A stretch of DNA of 64,000 nucleotides from Alcanivorax limicola (GCF_019931215.1 NZ_JAIOUB010000001.1:1209955-1273954); one strand, 5' to 3'. Positions 16,225 to 25,198 are shown, numbered from the stretch's first letter. Program-made: numbers and translations. Notes: a model not told the origin generated them from the sequence alone.

Positions 16225-16920
16225 ATGAAGATTAAACTCGCAATTTCAACGCTTTTGGGCATCGCGGCATGGTCGCTTTCCAGCATGGCAATGGCTTGGG
16301 ATACGGGCCCGTGCCCATCTCCCGGCGGCCCGGCGCCTTGTATCGAAGCGGTAGTAGGTGGCAACACTTATCACTTCAACGGTAGCGGTGCGTATGCAGA
16401 TGTATGGAAGGGCCTGCCCACCACCGGTGCTGACTTCCAGTTCAGCGGTCCGACAGAGCTGGGCTGCGGCTCCCTGGATCTAGACTGTACTTTGACCCTA
16501 GGCGGGAAAGTGAAGAAGTGTCAAGATTCCAGTGGCGCCTGGCGCATCGGCGTGCAGGTGAACTCATCCAACGTATCTGGCGGTTTCCCGTGTGGCACTG
16601 TCGTTCTCGGCAACTTCGAGTGGCTCGCCAAGGATCCCACCATTACCTCTCACTGCCCCTTCACGGACACCTGCGACAACTTTATTCCTTATGACCCCAA
16701 TGCGTCTGACTACACTGCGAATTTCGGAGAAATTGATATCACAGTTCTCTTTATTCCACGTGTCAGAGACGGGCACGTACATGGTGTTGTATTCACTCCG
16801 GGCGCCGGCGCCAACTTCGCTTTCAACTCGCAATTCTATGACTGCGACGAGAACGATCTTGGCTGCAGCGTAGAGGGCGTTCTTACCCTTACCAACGCTA
16901 CCTCGCTCGATATCCACTGA
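16225..16920 (+). CDS. Secreted Cys-rich protein, PraB-like (copy 1)
   Basis: A 231-residue exported protein with a signal peptide (LLGIAAWSLSSMAMA). The mature part has about ten Cys in conserved places (TGPCPSPG, APCIEAVVGG, LGCGSLDLDCTLTLGGKVKKC, GGFPCGTV, SHCPFTDTC) and a C-terminal LTNATSL. The pattern of an xDCTLTLxG strand followed by a GGFPC turn resembles PraA/PraB extracellular proteins linked to alkane oxidation in Pseudomonas. This is my reading by eye and is not certain. A paralogue follows 163 bp later. The disulfide-rich, folded mature form fits export by a type II system and help from the DsbC-like protein upstream. Confidence 0.75.
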   Translation: MKIKLAISTLLGIAAWSLSSMAMAWDTGPCPSPGGPAPCIEAVVGGNTYHFNGSGAYADVWKGLPTTGADFQFSGPTELGCGSLDLDCTLTLGGKVKKCQDSSGAWRIGVQVNSSNVSGGFPCGTVVLGNFEWLAKDPTITSHCPFTDTCDNFIPYDPNASDYTANFGEIDITVLFIPRVRDGHVHGVVFTPGAGANFAFNSQFYDCDENDLGCSVEGVLTLTNATSLDIH

Positions 16921-16937
16921 TAATAAAGGGTATCTCT

Positions 16938-16980
16938 GCGTCCAGCGCTACCATGTTCCATTCAGTCAAGCGCTGGACGC
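16938..16980. repeat. 12-bp perfect inverted repeat after exoprotein copy 1
   Basis: GCGTCCAGCGCT at 16938-16949 pairs with 16969-16980 across a 19-nt loop, 18 bp after the stop. It precedes the T-tailed terminator at 16993-17014, so it may stabilise the 3' end of this mRNA. Confidence 0.5.
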
Positions 16981-16992
16981 CTTCCCTTTCCT

Positions 16993-17014
16993 GCCCCGTT
17001 ATGCGGGGCTTTTT
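16993..17014 (+). terminator. Rho-independent terminator
   Basis: 6-bp GC stem (GCCCCG/CGGGGC), 5-nt loop, then a T run. It separates the two exoprotein paralogues, so the second probably has its own promoter. Confidence 0.7.
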
Positions 17015-17083
17015 ATTGGATGCCTTTATTTCCTATTTCATATTAAAGAAATCCTCAAATCTTTTACCAAAGGAGAGATTACG

Positions 17084-17782
17084 ATGAGGACAGGATTCGT
17101 TGCATCTACATTCCTAGGCGCCACTGTCTGGTCGCTATCCTTAATAGCATCGGGTTGGGATGCTGGTCCGTGCAGTGCCAGCGGCGGTTCCACCGCACCT
17201 TGCATTGAAACAGAGGTAAGTGGCAACACATATCACGTCAATGGCACTGGTGGAGGGGCTGACACCTGGTACGGGCTGCCAACTACCGGCGAGGACTTCG
17301 AATTCGCCGGCCCATGGGAATGGAGCTGCAGTGGCCTAGACCTAGACTGCACGCTAACATTGCGCGGCAAAGTCAAAAAGTGTCAAGATGCGAATGACGA
17401 ATGGCGAATAGGCATACAGATAAATTCATCTTCCGTCACTGGCGGCTTCCCTTGTGCCACCATCGAAATGGGCGGCTTCCCATGGTATGCAAAGGATCCC
17501 TCCATCTCCACTCATTGCCCATTCATAGACGATTGCGATAGCTTCATACCGTACAGTCACAGCTCATCCTCGCTGGCCTTTAATATTGGAAATATAGATA
17601 TGACTGTGTTTTTCATCCCGAGGATCACTGATGGTCACATGCATGATATGATCTTCACATCCGGCGTAGGAGCAAACCTAAGTTTTGACTCCAACGTCTT
17701 CGACTGCATGGAGAACAACCAAGGCTGCCACTTCACCGGCGTCTCAACCCTTACCAATGCCACTTCATTATCTATTTACTGA
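17084..17782 (+). CDS. Secreted Cys-rich protein, PraB-like (copy 2)
   Basis: A 232-residue paralogue of the preceding protein with the same layout: signal peptide (VWSLSLIASG region), DAGPCSASGG, APCIETEVSGNTYHVNG, SGLDLDCTLTLRGKVKKC, GGFPCATIEM, THCPFIDDC, and LTNATSLSIY at the end. Cys positions match those of copy 1, which argues for selected disulfide bonds. Its ribosome site is AAAGGAGAG. No dyad of the family is seen directly upstream. A hairpin (17792-17798 with 17824-17830) after the stop may end the transcript. Confidence 0.75.
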   Translation: MRTGFVASTFLGATVWSLSLIASGWDAGPCSASGGSTAPCIETEVSGNTYHVNGTGGGADTWYGLPTTGEDFEFAGPWEWSCSGLDLDCTLTLRGKVKKCQDANDEWRIGIQINSSSVTGGFPCATIEMGGFPWYAKDPSISTHCPFIDDCDSFIPYSHSSSSLAFNIGNIDMTVFFIPRITDGHMHDMIFTSGVGANLSFDSNVFDCMENNQGCHFTGVSTLTNATSLSIY

Positions 17783-17791
17783 TTTTCAGCT

Positions 17792-17835
17792 CCCGGCACG
17801 ATCCAATATTTAACCAGGATACATGCCGGGCATTT
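17792..17835 (+). terminator. Possible weak terminator
   Basis: CCCGGCA (17792-17798) pairs with TGCCGGG (17824-17830) across a 25-nt loop, followed by CATTTCTTG. The long loop and weak T run make it uncertain. Confidence 0.35.
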
Positions 17836-18307
17836 CTTGACTTACCCGCTACCATACCAGCCGGAGAACATGTCCGCACAGGACTGTTCGGAAAGTTGAG
17901 GCAATGAGAGAGGCGGCACACTCAGCCAACCAAGGTAGACCACTTCCAGCTCTGCTGTGTGGCGAAGTCGTTCTCACCAAAAGTGCATTTTTTGGCCCTT
18001 CATTCCGCCATAGCAACCACTACGGCCTCTGCTGACCTCCTCCTCCTCTACTCCATGCATCCTCCTTCGGATACAAAACAAGAACGCCTCAAGCAAAACA
18101 CACACCTCCGCCGCACAATCGCCGTATACATACGGCTTCACCATGGACATATAAAGGTCATGCCTTCCATCCGATTCTTCTTCATCCACTCGCGGCTTAT
18201 TCTCCACACTTCCGCCAATGACTGGCAATCCTAATTCGGTTGCGCTTCACTTTGTTAGTCACAGCAAGCTTACAGGGGGCTCCCTGGCTCTGGAGCACTC
18301 AGCCCCA
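17836..18307. other. Gap with no convincing gene
   Basis: About 470 bp between the second exoprotein gene and the convergent Ig-like lipoprotein gene. Frames of 80-90 codons exist on both strands but lack family features and overlap each other. Nothing functional is visible apart from the flanking terminators. Confidence 0.5.
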
Positions 18308-18334
18308 TAAAAAAAGGGCTCACAAAGAGCCCTT
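18308..18334 (-). terminator. Rho-independent terminator of the Ig-like lipoprotein gene
   Basis: 8-bp stem AAGGGCTC/GAGCCCTT with a 5-nt loop, followed on the minus strand by a T run (A run from 18308). It sits 33 bp after the stop codon at 18367. Confidence 0.85.
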
Positions 18335-18366
18335 CTAAAAATAACATTTATTTTATCATGAACAAT

Positions 18367-21300
18367 CTACTTTATCGGCTCAGATATCATATTTATGCGG
18401 CTTCCATACTCCGGAATAAATAGATCAATATACCCTGATTTCTCCCCAGCGCCCGCCCCCGTAGATGTCCATAATTCAGCATCAAGGTTTATCAAGTTGA
18501 TATTGTACTGCTCGACTTCCATCCTGCCGTCATCAAAAAAGTTTACTTCGCCTTCCAGACTCATCTGGATAGGATATGATATCAGATTAATAGGATTATT
18601 GATGGGTGCCCACTCAGATGCATATGGCGCATCCATGTAAAGCTCCATGTCAGAGCGCATTACTGCACGTTGATCCTGCTCAGATATCCATCCAGTGATC
18701 GCCTCATTCCCATGGTCGCCCGAGTAACGCATACGCAAGATCTGCGCACCTGAGAGAGTGCCAGCCATGTAATCGAAAGCACCGAGAAAATCGGTTCGGA
18801 TAAAGAGATCAAGTGAAGTACCCATCACAACAGACGGCCACAGCTTGACTTTAACGCCCTGCGCAGTCACTTCGTCGGTAACTTCTGCAATCACGGCCGA
18901 CATAAGATAGCTGAACTTGTTCTCGGGGCACTCGAAGGGCTCGCGAATCTCACTGCTGAATCCCACAGCAGGGTCGAATTCGACGTCAGAATCATGGCTG
19001 CACCCTACGTTCGCCCCGCTCAGGTCAAATCCTGTCCCTTGGGAATCGAAGCGAGATAGTACTTTTACGCTGTTCTTCGCGGGTGCCCGACCGTCCGGGT
19101 CATATGCAGGGTAAAGGCCTGTGCTTCCAGCTTCTAGTGGGCCCTCAGGACCATATTCCTCGACAGGATAGTCGAATTCTCCTGATGATATAATATCCCA
19201 AGATTCTGAACCCAGCCCAAACATAGCGCCGACATCCCTGATTGCAAGCATCGCATCCAGATCTCCAGCACCGATATTGGAACGCTCACTGATGAAGTTT
19301 CTGTTGGTATCTGCAACCGGCTGTGTTCGCAGAACCTGCAAGACATGATCGCTCGGCGTTGTGCCTCGGAAGAAGTGCGTCATATCCGGTCCACCTGAAG
19401 TGGCAGAAGGACCTTGGACACCCCATCTGTAATGCCTGATGGCGCTCGCGCTCGGGCTACTCAATTTCCTCATTGTATTAATGCCTAATGGCATAGTACG
19501 CACAGGCAACCCTTCGGTATCGCATACCGCATCCACCCCACACTGAAATGTACGGTGGTCTGCCAGAATTGATGTTACACATGGTTCAATTTCCGTTGCA
19601 TCATTCGCCACCAAGCGATGCGTGGGGTTGCTCCCTGACGATCGACAAATCGCCCAACCGGAGGACTTCAGTGTGTACCGGTACAGCTCGCCTTCCTGCC
19701 AAGGATCCGTTGGGCGGAAGTATAGTGTCATATCTGAGATTTCTACCGTTCCGGCCACGTTGCCTAGCGGCTGCTCGTTTTCATCGATACGCTCCACCAC
19801 GAGTGTTTCCCCCAAAACTATAGTAGACGTATCAATTTCCTTACCGAAGGCGATAATAATCGGTCGGTTGGCGGGCATATCCATCACCGGCACCCGGTCA
19901 TCTGCGGCACGATTGTCTCTCTCCAAGCCGTCGGTGATTTCCGGTGCGCCGCCGGCACACATTCCCGCCACGCCCCCGGCCAAATCACGGTAGGTCTGCC
20001 CAATATCTGTCGTTCCATCAAACAGCCCGGTATACCCGCCCGCTTCAATAAATTCCTCTTGCAGGGCGCATGGGAAGCCTGGATAGGCGGCCAGAATAAC
20101 CGGAGAATGGGGAGTCTCCCGGCGATCGCGCCAGAGCACTGATGTCGTAAAATCTGGCGCCAACTCAGGACTGGTCAAATCATAGTCCGGCACAATAGTC
20201 GCCAGTTCAAACTCCTCAACCAACGGCAAATCAACCGCCATATCCCCCGCCAGGTTGGTAGCGCCATCCACTTCCACACGGTAGATGTTGGGTGCATCGG
20301 CCGGGCTCAGCTGGAAGCCGGGGCGAGTAATGGTGGTGCCTTCATTGCTTTCCTCGCGTACCGCCGCCGGCTTGACCACCAGTGCTGCACCATCGGCAAA
20401 GTACTCGATGTCCATCGGAGCGTTGTTGTGGAACAGGCGCACATTGCCCGCTACGCTCTCGGGGTCCAGGGCCTGATCGAAGTTGAAGATCAGCGGGTCG
20501 CCCGGCTTGGCCTGCAGGGCCTTGTTTTCGCCGGTCAGGGCGTTGGTGCCCAGGGTCCAGCTTTGCAGTACCGGTGACGTGCTGTGGCCAATGACCACCG
20601 GCGGGTTATCCTGATCTTCAAACGCTTTCATATAGAAGCTGAGCAGGCCTTTGGCACGCTCGCTGCCGAGCACATTGGGCTCTACCACGCCTACGGCGTT
20701 GATCACCATTTGGCCCTCTTCCACGATGGCCGTACCTACCAGTTCGATATGCAGCATATTTTGCGTAATGGCGCCGTTGGCGCTGGGTGTAGCCGTGGAT
20801 ACGGAAACATCCATGAACAGACGAACCTGGCGCGGTACGTCATCCAGATTGCTGTAGGGGCTTGGCAACAGATAGCCGACGGCGTCCGACAGAAACTCGA
20901 TGCGTACGTCGCCTGAATCAAAGCCTGCCGGGACTTCGCCACCGATACGCACATCAATGGAGGCACCTTCAATCAGCGAACCGCGCTTGACGCGGAAGGG
21001 GGTTTCATCGGGGAAGTGAGGCGCAAAGGCCAGCTCCGCCGCCAGCGTGCCGCTGGCCTGGGTTGCGGTGTCCTCACCCAGCAGCACGGAGGCCATCGGC
21101 ACCAGATTGATCGGCATGCCCGTCAGGGGCGATGTCTCGCCGGTATCGGCTACATCCTGCACCATGGAGACACGTTCGCCCGTGCCCGGCGCACCGGTAT
21201 TCTGTGGCGTGATCGGGAAGCTGACCGCCAGCGTGCCGCCCGGGTTGCCGAAGCCGCCGCCTGGCAGGGTGTCACCATAGATACTGGCCAGGCCAGTGGT

Positions 21301-22002
21301 GATATTCAGTGCATAGTCTGCACCGGGCGTCAGTTCCGATTTCGGGTCGATGGTCATATAACGGCCGCTGACCAGCAGGTGCGCATCTACCAGGCCGTTC
21401 GGGCCCATCAGCTGCACGGTGGACTCGGCGCTATTGCCATACTTCACGGTACCGCGGTCCAGCGGCTGGCTGAACTGCAGGCGGAAGCTGGAGAAGTCCA
21501 TGATCTGGTACTGCTCGCCATCCGGGATCATCCGGGTGATCTCAAAGGTTTCCCCGCCCACCTGGCTGCGCGGCCCCTCAAACAGTGCCCGGGTGCTGAA
21601 AGCGATGGTTCTGGCGGGAGCAATGCCTTTCTCCAGCTCGATGGCCGGAATCTGCACGACGTAATCGGTCATCGGCTTGAGATTGCTGTCCGGTGTGATG
21701 ATCATGCCGCGCTTGTTATCCACCCATTCCAGGTCAAGGCCCGTCACGGGGTCACCGCCGACTTCCTGCAGCGTGATCACAGGCGCTGTTTCCATCACAG
21801 GGCTTGAAAAACGCAGCACCACCGGTGATGGCACCGGCACTTCGGTTTGTCCTTCATCCGGGAAGGCGTATATCAGGCTCTGGTTCTGAGCCTCCCATTG
21901 TTCGCGTTGCTCCTGCTGCGCTTTCGCGGCATCGTCGGTATCACCGGCGCAGCCTGCGAGTGCCGCAAGGCACGCTATCGTTATCAGTCGTTTCATTGTC
22001 AT
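18367..22002 (-). CDS. Large lipoprotein with Ig-like (Big_5-type) repeats
   Basis: A 1211-residue lipoprotein; the signal ends in LAALAGC (Cys about residue 18). Repeated Ig-like modules follow, with motifs such as PVPSPVVLRFSSPVM, FRLQFSQPLD, LIFNFDQALDPESVAGNV and PIIIAFGKEIDTSTI. They look like SbsA/Big_5 domains. The last 450 residues have no clear family, with scattered Cys. It follows the FadL-type porin gene by 16 bp on the same strand, so the two likely act together at the cell surface. Base composition falls sharply along the gene: about 70% GC near 21.0 kb against about 40-50% near 18.4-18.6 kb. This suggests a mosaic origin for the 3' part. Confidence 0.85.
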   Translation of the reverse strand: MTMKRLITIACLAALAGCAGDTDDAAKAQQEQREQWEAQNQSLIYAFPDEGQTEVPVPSPVVLRFSSPVMETAPVITLQEVGGDPVTGLDLEWVDNKRGMIITPDSNLKPMTDYVVQIPAIELEKGIAPARTIAFSTRALFEGPRSQVGGETFEITRMIPDGEQYQIMDFSSFRLQFSQPLDRGTVKYGNSAESTVQLMGPNGLVDAHLLVSGRYMTIDPKSELTPGADYALNITTGLASIYGDTLPGGGFGNPGGTLAVSFPITPQNTGAPGTGERVSMVQDVADTGETSPLTGMPINLVPMASVLLGEDTATQASGTLAAELAFAPHFPDETPFRVKRGSLIEGASIDVRIGGEVPAGFDSGDVRIEFLSDAVGYLLPSPYSNLDDVPRQVRLFMDVSVSTATPSANGAITQNMLHIELVGTAIVEEGQMVINAVGVVEPNVLGSERAKGLLSFYMKAFEDQDNPPVVIGHSTSPVLQSWTLGTNALTGENKALQAKPGDPLIFNFDQALDPESVAGNVRLFHNNAPMDIEYFADGAALVVKPAAVREESNEGTTITRPGFQLSPADAPNIYRVEVDGATNLAGDMAVDLPLVEEFELATIVPDYDLTSPELAPDFTTSVLWRDRRETPHSPVILAAYPGFPCALQEEFIEAGGYTGLFDGTTDIGQTYRDLAGGVAGMCAGGAPEITDGLERDNRAADDRVPVMDMPANRPIIIAFGKEIDTSTIVLGETLVVERIDENEQPLGNVAGTVEISDMTLYFRPTDPWQEGELYRYTLKSSGWAICRSSGSNPTHRLVANDATEIEPCVTSILADHRTFQCGVDAVCDTEGLPVRTMPLGINTMRKLSSPSASAIRHYRWGVQGPSATSGGPDMTHFFRGTTPSDHVLQVLRTQPVADTNRNFISERSNIGAGDLDAMLAIRDVGAMFGLGSESWDIISSGEFDYPVEEYGPEGPLEAGSTGLYPAYDPDGRAPAKNSVKVLSRFDSQGTGFDLSGANVGCSHDSDVEFDPAVGFSSEIREPFECPENKFSYLMSAVIAEVTDEVTAQGVKVKLWPSVVMGTSLDLFIRTDFLGAFDYMAGTLSGAQILRMRYSGDHGNEAITGWISEQDQRAVMRSDMELYMDAPYASEWAPINNPINLISYPIQMSLEGEVNFFDDGRMEVEQYNINLINLDAELWTSTGAGAGEKSGYIDLFIPEYGSRINMISEPIK

Positions 22003-22018
22003 TCTCCGATACCTGCCA

Positions 22019-23326
22019 TCAGAATTTCAGTGTCATTGAGCCGCCAAACACCTGTACATCGCCCTTGGTTTCAGCAGTGCCGTGCACGCCAGGCGGTGTG
22101 TTGGGGTGGCTCGATTCAAGCTGGAAGGTACGTTTTTCAATGTGGTGATACTGGTAACCGAAGTCCAGGCGAACCGGATACGCCATGAACGGCAGCGGCG
22201 GTATCTCTGCAGCCAGGCCCAGGCCAACTACCCAACGGTCTGCATCCAGATAGTTCACATCAGGATTGCGCGTGCTGAGCAGCGGGCTCTCCTCATAGGC
22301 CACACCGCTGGTAAAGGTCAGGTGGTCATTCAGGGCGACATCAACGCCCACTCGCGGGATCACGGTGTCCTGGAGGCGCAGATTGCCAGCCCCGTTGATG
22401 GTGTCATTACGCAAGGAATGCTGCAGGTGCGACCATGCCTGATATTCTGCCGTGACACCCAGGCGGGTGCGCCCGAAGTCGTACAGGAAGCCGAGGGCGG
22501 TGGTTTCAGGGTGGTAGCCATCGATGGTGGAAATATTCAGGTTAAGGCCCGGTGCAGGGATGGTGCCGGGTACCGTAACGTTCGAATCAACCTTGGTACG
22601 CGCATCTGCAGAGGATCTGTAAGCCAGAGACATTTCCAGCTTGTCAGCCCAGCAATCGGCCCGGCCGCAGAAGGTCTCACCCCAGTTGACGTTCAGGCCG
22701 AAGATCGAGCGCAGCACCGGCTTGGCGGATACGGTCAGGCTTTCGTGGCTGGTGTCGCCAGCCAGTGTTGAACGCGTATCAAGTGTTGCATCAGCATGCA
22801 ACATCAGACGGAAAGAAACACCGAAATCAATACCGCGCCAGATATTCGTGCCCACACCTATTGTAAAGAACAGGGGCTGGCGGCCGTAGCGGAGATACTG
22901 ACCATCCTCGGATGTCTCGGACGAAAAGGCCATCAGCTCCTGGGTGTATTTCTCGGCACCCAGCATCACCGCCAGAAACATGGGGTGATCGATGGTGCTC
23001 ATCGAGCTGAGATCCGTTTTCAGGCCCAACTGTAACTGTTGCGACGGGGTATTCATGATGGTGTTGCCGTTGGACTTCAGGTCGTGCTCGGCGTGGAAGA
23101 CTGCACCCGTGAGCTCGCTACGGGAATCGTTGGTCAATGCGGCGGGGTTGTAGAACACCGCGGACGCCTGACTACCGAACAGTGACAACGCCTGGGCCGA
23201 TGCAATGTCGCTGGGCAGAATGCCGTAGGCAGATGCCGAGTTGCTCATGGCCGCTGAGGCTCCGGCGCTCAGGGAAAGTAGCGCACCGGCACCCAACAGG
23301 GCACCGCCAAATCGTGATATCCCCAT
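22019..23326 (-). CDS. OmpP1/FadL-family outer-membrane transporter
   Basis: A 435-residue outer-membrane barrel that moves long-chain fatty acids or hydrocarbons into the periplasm. The start is the ATG giving MGISRFGGALLG, behind CAGGAG. The signal peptide ends near SAGASAA. The N-terminal plug NSASAYGILPSDIASAQ and the FadL-type SQASAVFYNPAALTN (about residues 50-64) are clear, and the protein ends with Phe in SMTLKF as outer-membrane proteins do. It is the first gene of a pair with the giant Ig-like lipoprotein. Confidence 0.9.
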   Translation of the reverse strand: MGISRFGGALLGAGALLSLSAGASAAMSNSASAYGILPSDIASAQALSLFGSQASAVFYNPAALTNDSRSELTGAVFHAEHDLKSNGNTIMNTPSQQLQLGLKTDLSSMSTIDHPMFLAVMLGAEKYTQELMAFSSETSEDGQYLRYGRQPLFFTIGVGTNIWRGIDFGVSFRLMLHADATLDTRSTLAGDTSHESLTVSAKPVLRSIFGLNVNWGETFCGRADCWADKLEMSLAYRSSADARTKVDSNVTVPGTIPAPGLNLNISTIDGYHPETTALGFLYDFGRTRLGVTAEYQAWSHLQHSLRNDTINGAGNLRLQDTVIPRVGVDVALNDHLTFTSGVAYEESPLLSTRNPDVNYLDADRWVVGLGLAAEIPPLPFMAYPVRLDFGYQYHHIEKRTFQLESSHPNTPPGVHGTAETKGDVQVFGGSMTLKF

Positions 23327-23805
23327 GTCGTGAATCTCCTGTAGATTTCTTATTCGCGAAGAAAATTTGTGCGACAACGCTGTAGCGCAGATGTCACAGC
23401 CAATACCTGCCAAGCCACGCACATGTTTTTTTCGGTAAGCCTGCGAGGTCCATCACAGACTAGTAACTCGGCAAGCAAACTAAAACGCAAAAAAAGGAAA
23501 ACCTGCATTGATCATATTTGGGGTTACGGGGACCACTTATCGGATGGAGTATATTGGAATATATCGACACCTTTTGAATATGTGCTATAAGAAATGCACG
23601 AGCGACTACAGCATCATATACCCATCGGAGATATGGGATTATTTAATAAAAGTTGAAAGTTATAGTTAAAAGACGGCACCAAAAAGTGATGTCAAAGTGC
23701 CATCATTGTTTTTATGAAGCCTGAATTTTCAGGCGTCTACGGGGACCCTTAACCGACCGGAAAGGCAGCTTTTACAGGCTGCCGCCAGAAAAAAGGGAAT
23801 TTCTC
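23327..23805. promoter_or_regulatory. Divergent promoter region, AT-rich
   Basis: 479 bp between the FadL-type gene (minus) and a LysR gene (plus). It holds an AT dyad (TATATT-GG-AATATA, 23550-23563) and dyad copy F at 23687-23705. No coding signal seen. Confidence 0.5.
23687..23705. promoter_or_regulatory. 19-bp dyad, family copy F
   Basis: TGATGTCA-AAG-TGCCATCA, one mismatch between arms, 101 bp upstream of a LysR-family gene. LysR regulators commonly bind T-N11-A dyads and control their own genes, so this copy points to that regulator as a candidate for the whole family. Confidence 0.6.
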
Positions 23806-24720
23806 ATGAACCGCATTACTGATCTGGATGTGTTTGTCGCTATCGTCAAGGAAGGCACCATCGCCGGCGCTGCGCGACGTATCAATATGGCCCCTGCCTC
23901 TGTCAAAAAACGCATGGACCGCCTGGAGGCTGACATCGGCACGCAGCTGTTACATCGCAGCCCGCGCTCCAATCGCATGACAGAGGTGGGTTACCGTTTG
24001 TATCAACGCCTCGCCGGTATTTTCGATGAACTGGATGATGCGGTAACAACGGTGCATCGCTACGGCCAGATGGCGATCGGCACGCTGCGGCTGGTGATCA
24101 GCACCAGCCTCAAGCGGCGGGTGTTCGAAAGTGTGGTCGCCGAGTTTGGTGACATGTACCCGAAAGTAACAATCGAAATGCAGTTTGATGACCGGCATGT
24201 GGATTTCGTGCGCGACGGGTGTGATGTGGCGGTGGTGCTGGGCCGGCCCTCGGATTCCAACCTGGTGGCCAAGAAGTTGTTTGATAACCCCTGCTACCTT
24301 TGCGCCACGCCCGAGTATCTGGCGGCAGCCGGGCCAATCACTGATGCGTCGCAGCTGCGGCATCATCAATGCCTGGTGCTGGATTGCGAAGGGGCGTTCA
24401 AGGAAACCTGGCCGCTGCGCACGGCAAACCGCACTCGCACTACACACGTCAAGGGCAATATGTTTACCAACAGTATTGATGTGCTGTACAGCTGGGTCAT
24501 GCAGGGCATGGGTATCGCGGTGCTGAATAATGAGCAGACCAAAGCCGATATCCGCGCCGGGCGGCTGGTGCAGCTGCTGCCGGAGTACACGCTGCCAAAC
24601 CTGGACTATTACATGGTGTATGGCAGCCGCAAATCGTTGCCGGCGCGCACGCGGCAGTTTGTGCGGTTTGCCGAGAGCCGGTTGCTGCCGGGCGGGCGCG
24701 AGCCGCAGCCGCCAGCCTGA
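23806..24720 (+). CDS. LysR-family transcriptional regulator
   Basis: A 304-residue LysR regulator. The helix-turn-helix is at about residues 18-37 (GAARRINMAPASVKKRMDRL), followed by the usual linker helix, and a substrate-binding domain from about residue 90 (LRLVISTSLKRRVFESVVAEF). It resembles the CrgA/DhaR-type group in GCDVAVVLGRPSDSNLVAKKL and in its LCATPEYLAAAGPI. A dyad of the 19-bp family lies 101 bp upstream. It is the best candidate regulator for those sites, though this is inference. Confidence 0.92.
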   Translation: MNRITDLDVFVAIVKEGTIAGAARRINMAPASVKKRMDRLEADIGTQLLHRSPRSNRMTEVGYRLYQRLAGIFDELDDAVTTVHRYGQMAIGTLRLVISTSLKRRVFESVVAEFGDMYPKVTIEMQFDDRHVDFVRDGCDVAVVLGRPSDSNLVAKKLFDNPCYLCATPEYLAAAGPITDASQLRHHQCLVLDCEGAFKETWPLRTANRTRTTHVKGNMFTNSIDVLYSWVMQGMGIAVLNNEQTKADIRAGRLVQLLPEYTLPNLDYYMVYGSRKSLPARTRQFVRFAESRLLPGGREPQPPA

Positions 24721-24739
24721 GTATGCGGTATGCTATGGC

Positions 24740-25057
24740 ATGACTCTTTTTCAACTTCTGTTACTGGCGATGGCGTTTGCCACCGGCGCGCTGATCTGGC
24801 GGGGCCAAGGGGTACGTGAGCGCGCACTTATCGCCACGCGGCAACGCTGCGAGCGTGAAGGGCTGGTGCTGCTGGACCAGTCGGTCGCACTGCATCGTGC
24901 GCGTCCGGCGCGGGACGACAACGGGCGCTTGTGCATGCGCCGGGTTTATCAGTTCGAATTCACGGTAACCGGGGGCGAGCGCTATCGCGGCGACACCACC
25001 ATGCTGGGTCTGCGGCTGGCGAAGATCATGTTGCCGCCCCACCGGTTTGAAACATGA
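24740..25057 (+). CDS. DUF3301-family small membrane-anchored protein
   Basis: A 105-residue protein with one N-terminal membrane helix (LFQLLLLAMAFATGALIW) followed by a basic cytoplasmic domain with CEREGLVLLDQSVALHR and RRVYQFEFTVTGGERYRG, the pattern of DUF3301 proteins. The start is the ATG giving MTLFQLLLLAM, 19 bp after the LysR stop. Function unknown. Confidence 0.8.
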   Translation: MTLFQLLLLAMAFATGALIWRGQGVRERALIATRQRCEREGLVLLDQSVALHRARPARDDNGRLCMRRVYQFEFTVTGGERYRGDTTMLGLRLAKIMLPPHRFET

Positions 25058-25198
25058 GCCGATTTGAAACATGAACCGTTTTGAGACCTGAGCCCCGTGA
25101 CAAGGCCCCGTGCAGTGCCGTAATCTAGCCACAGCTTGCGACGCAGGATGCGATCGCAACGTAAAACGTCACTACGACATACGCACAAGGAGGTCACC

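Noticed and set aside
17959-18234. Overlapping 80-90 codon frames on both strands after the second exoprotein gene
   Set aside because: No ribosome site, no family, and the two frames oppose each other.
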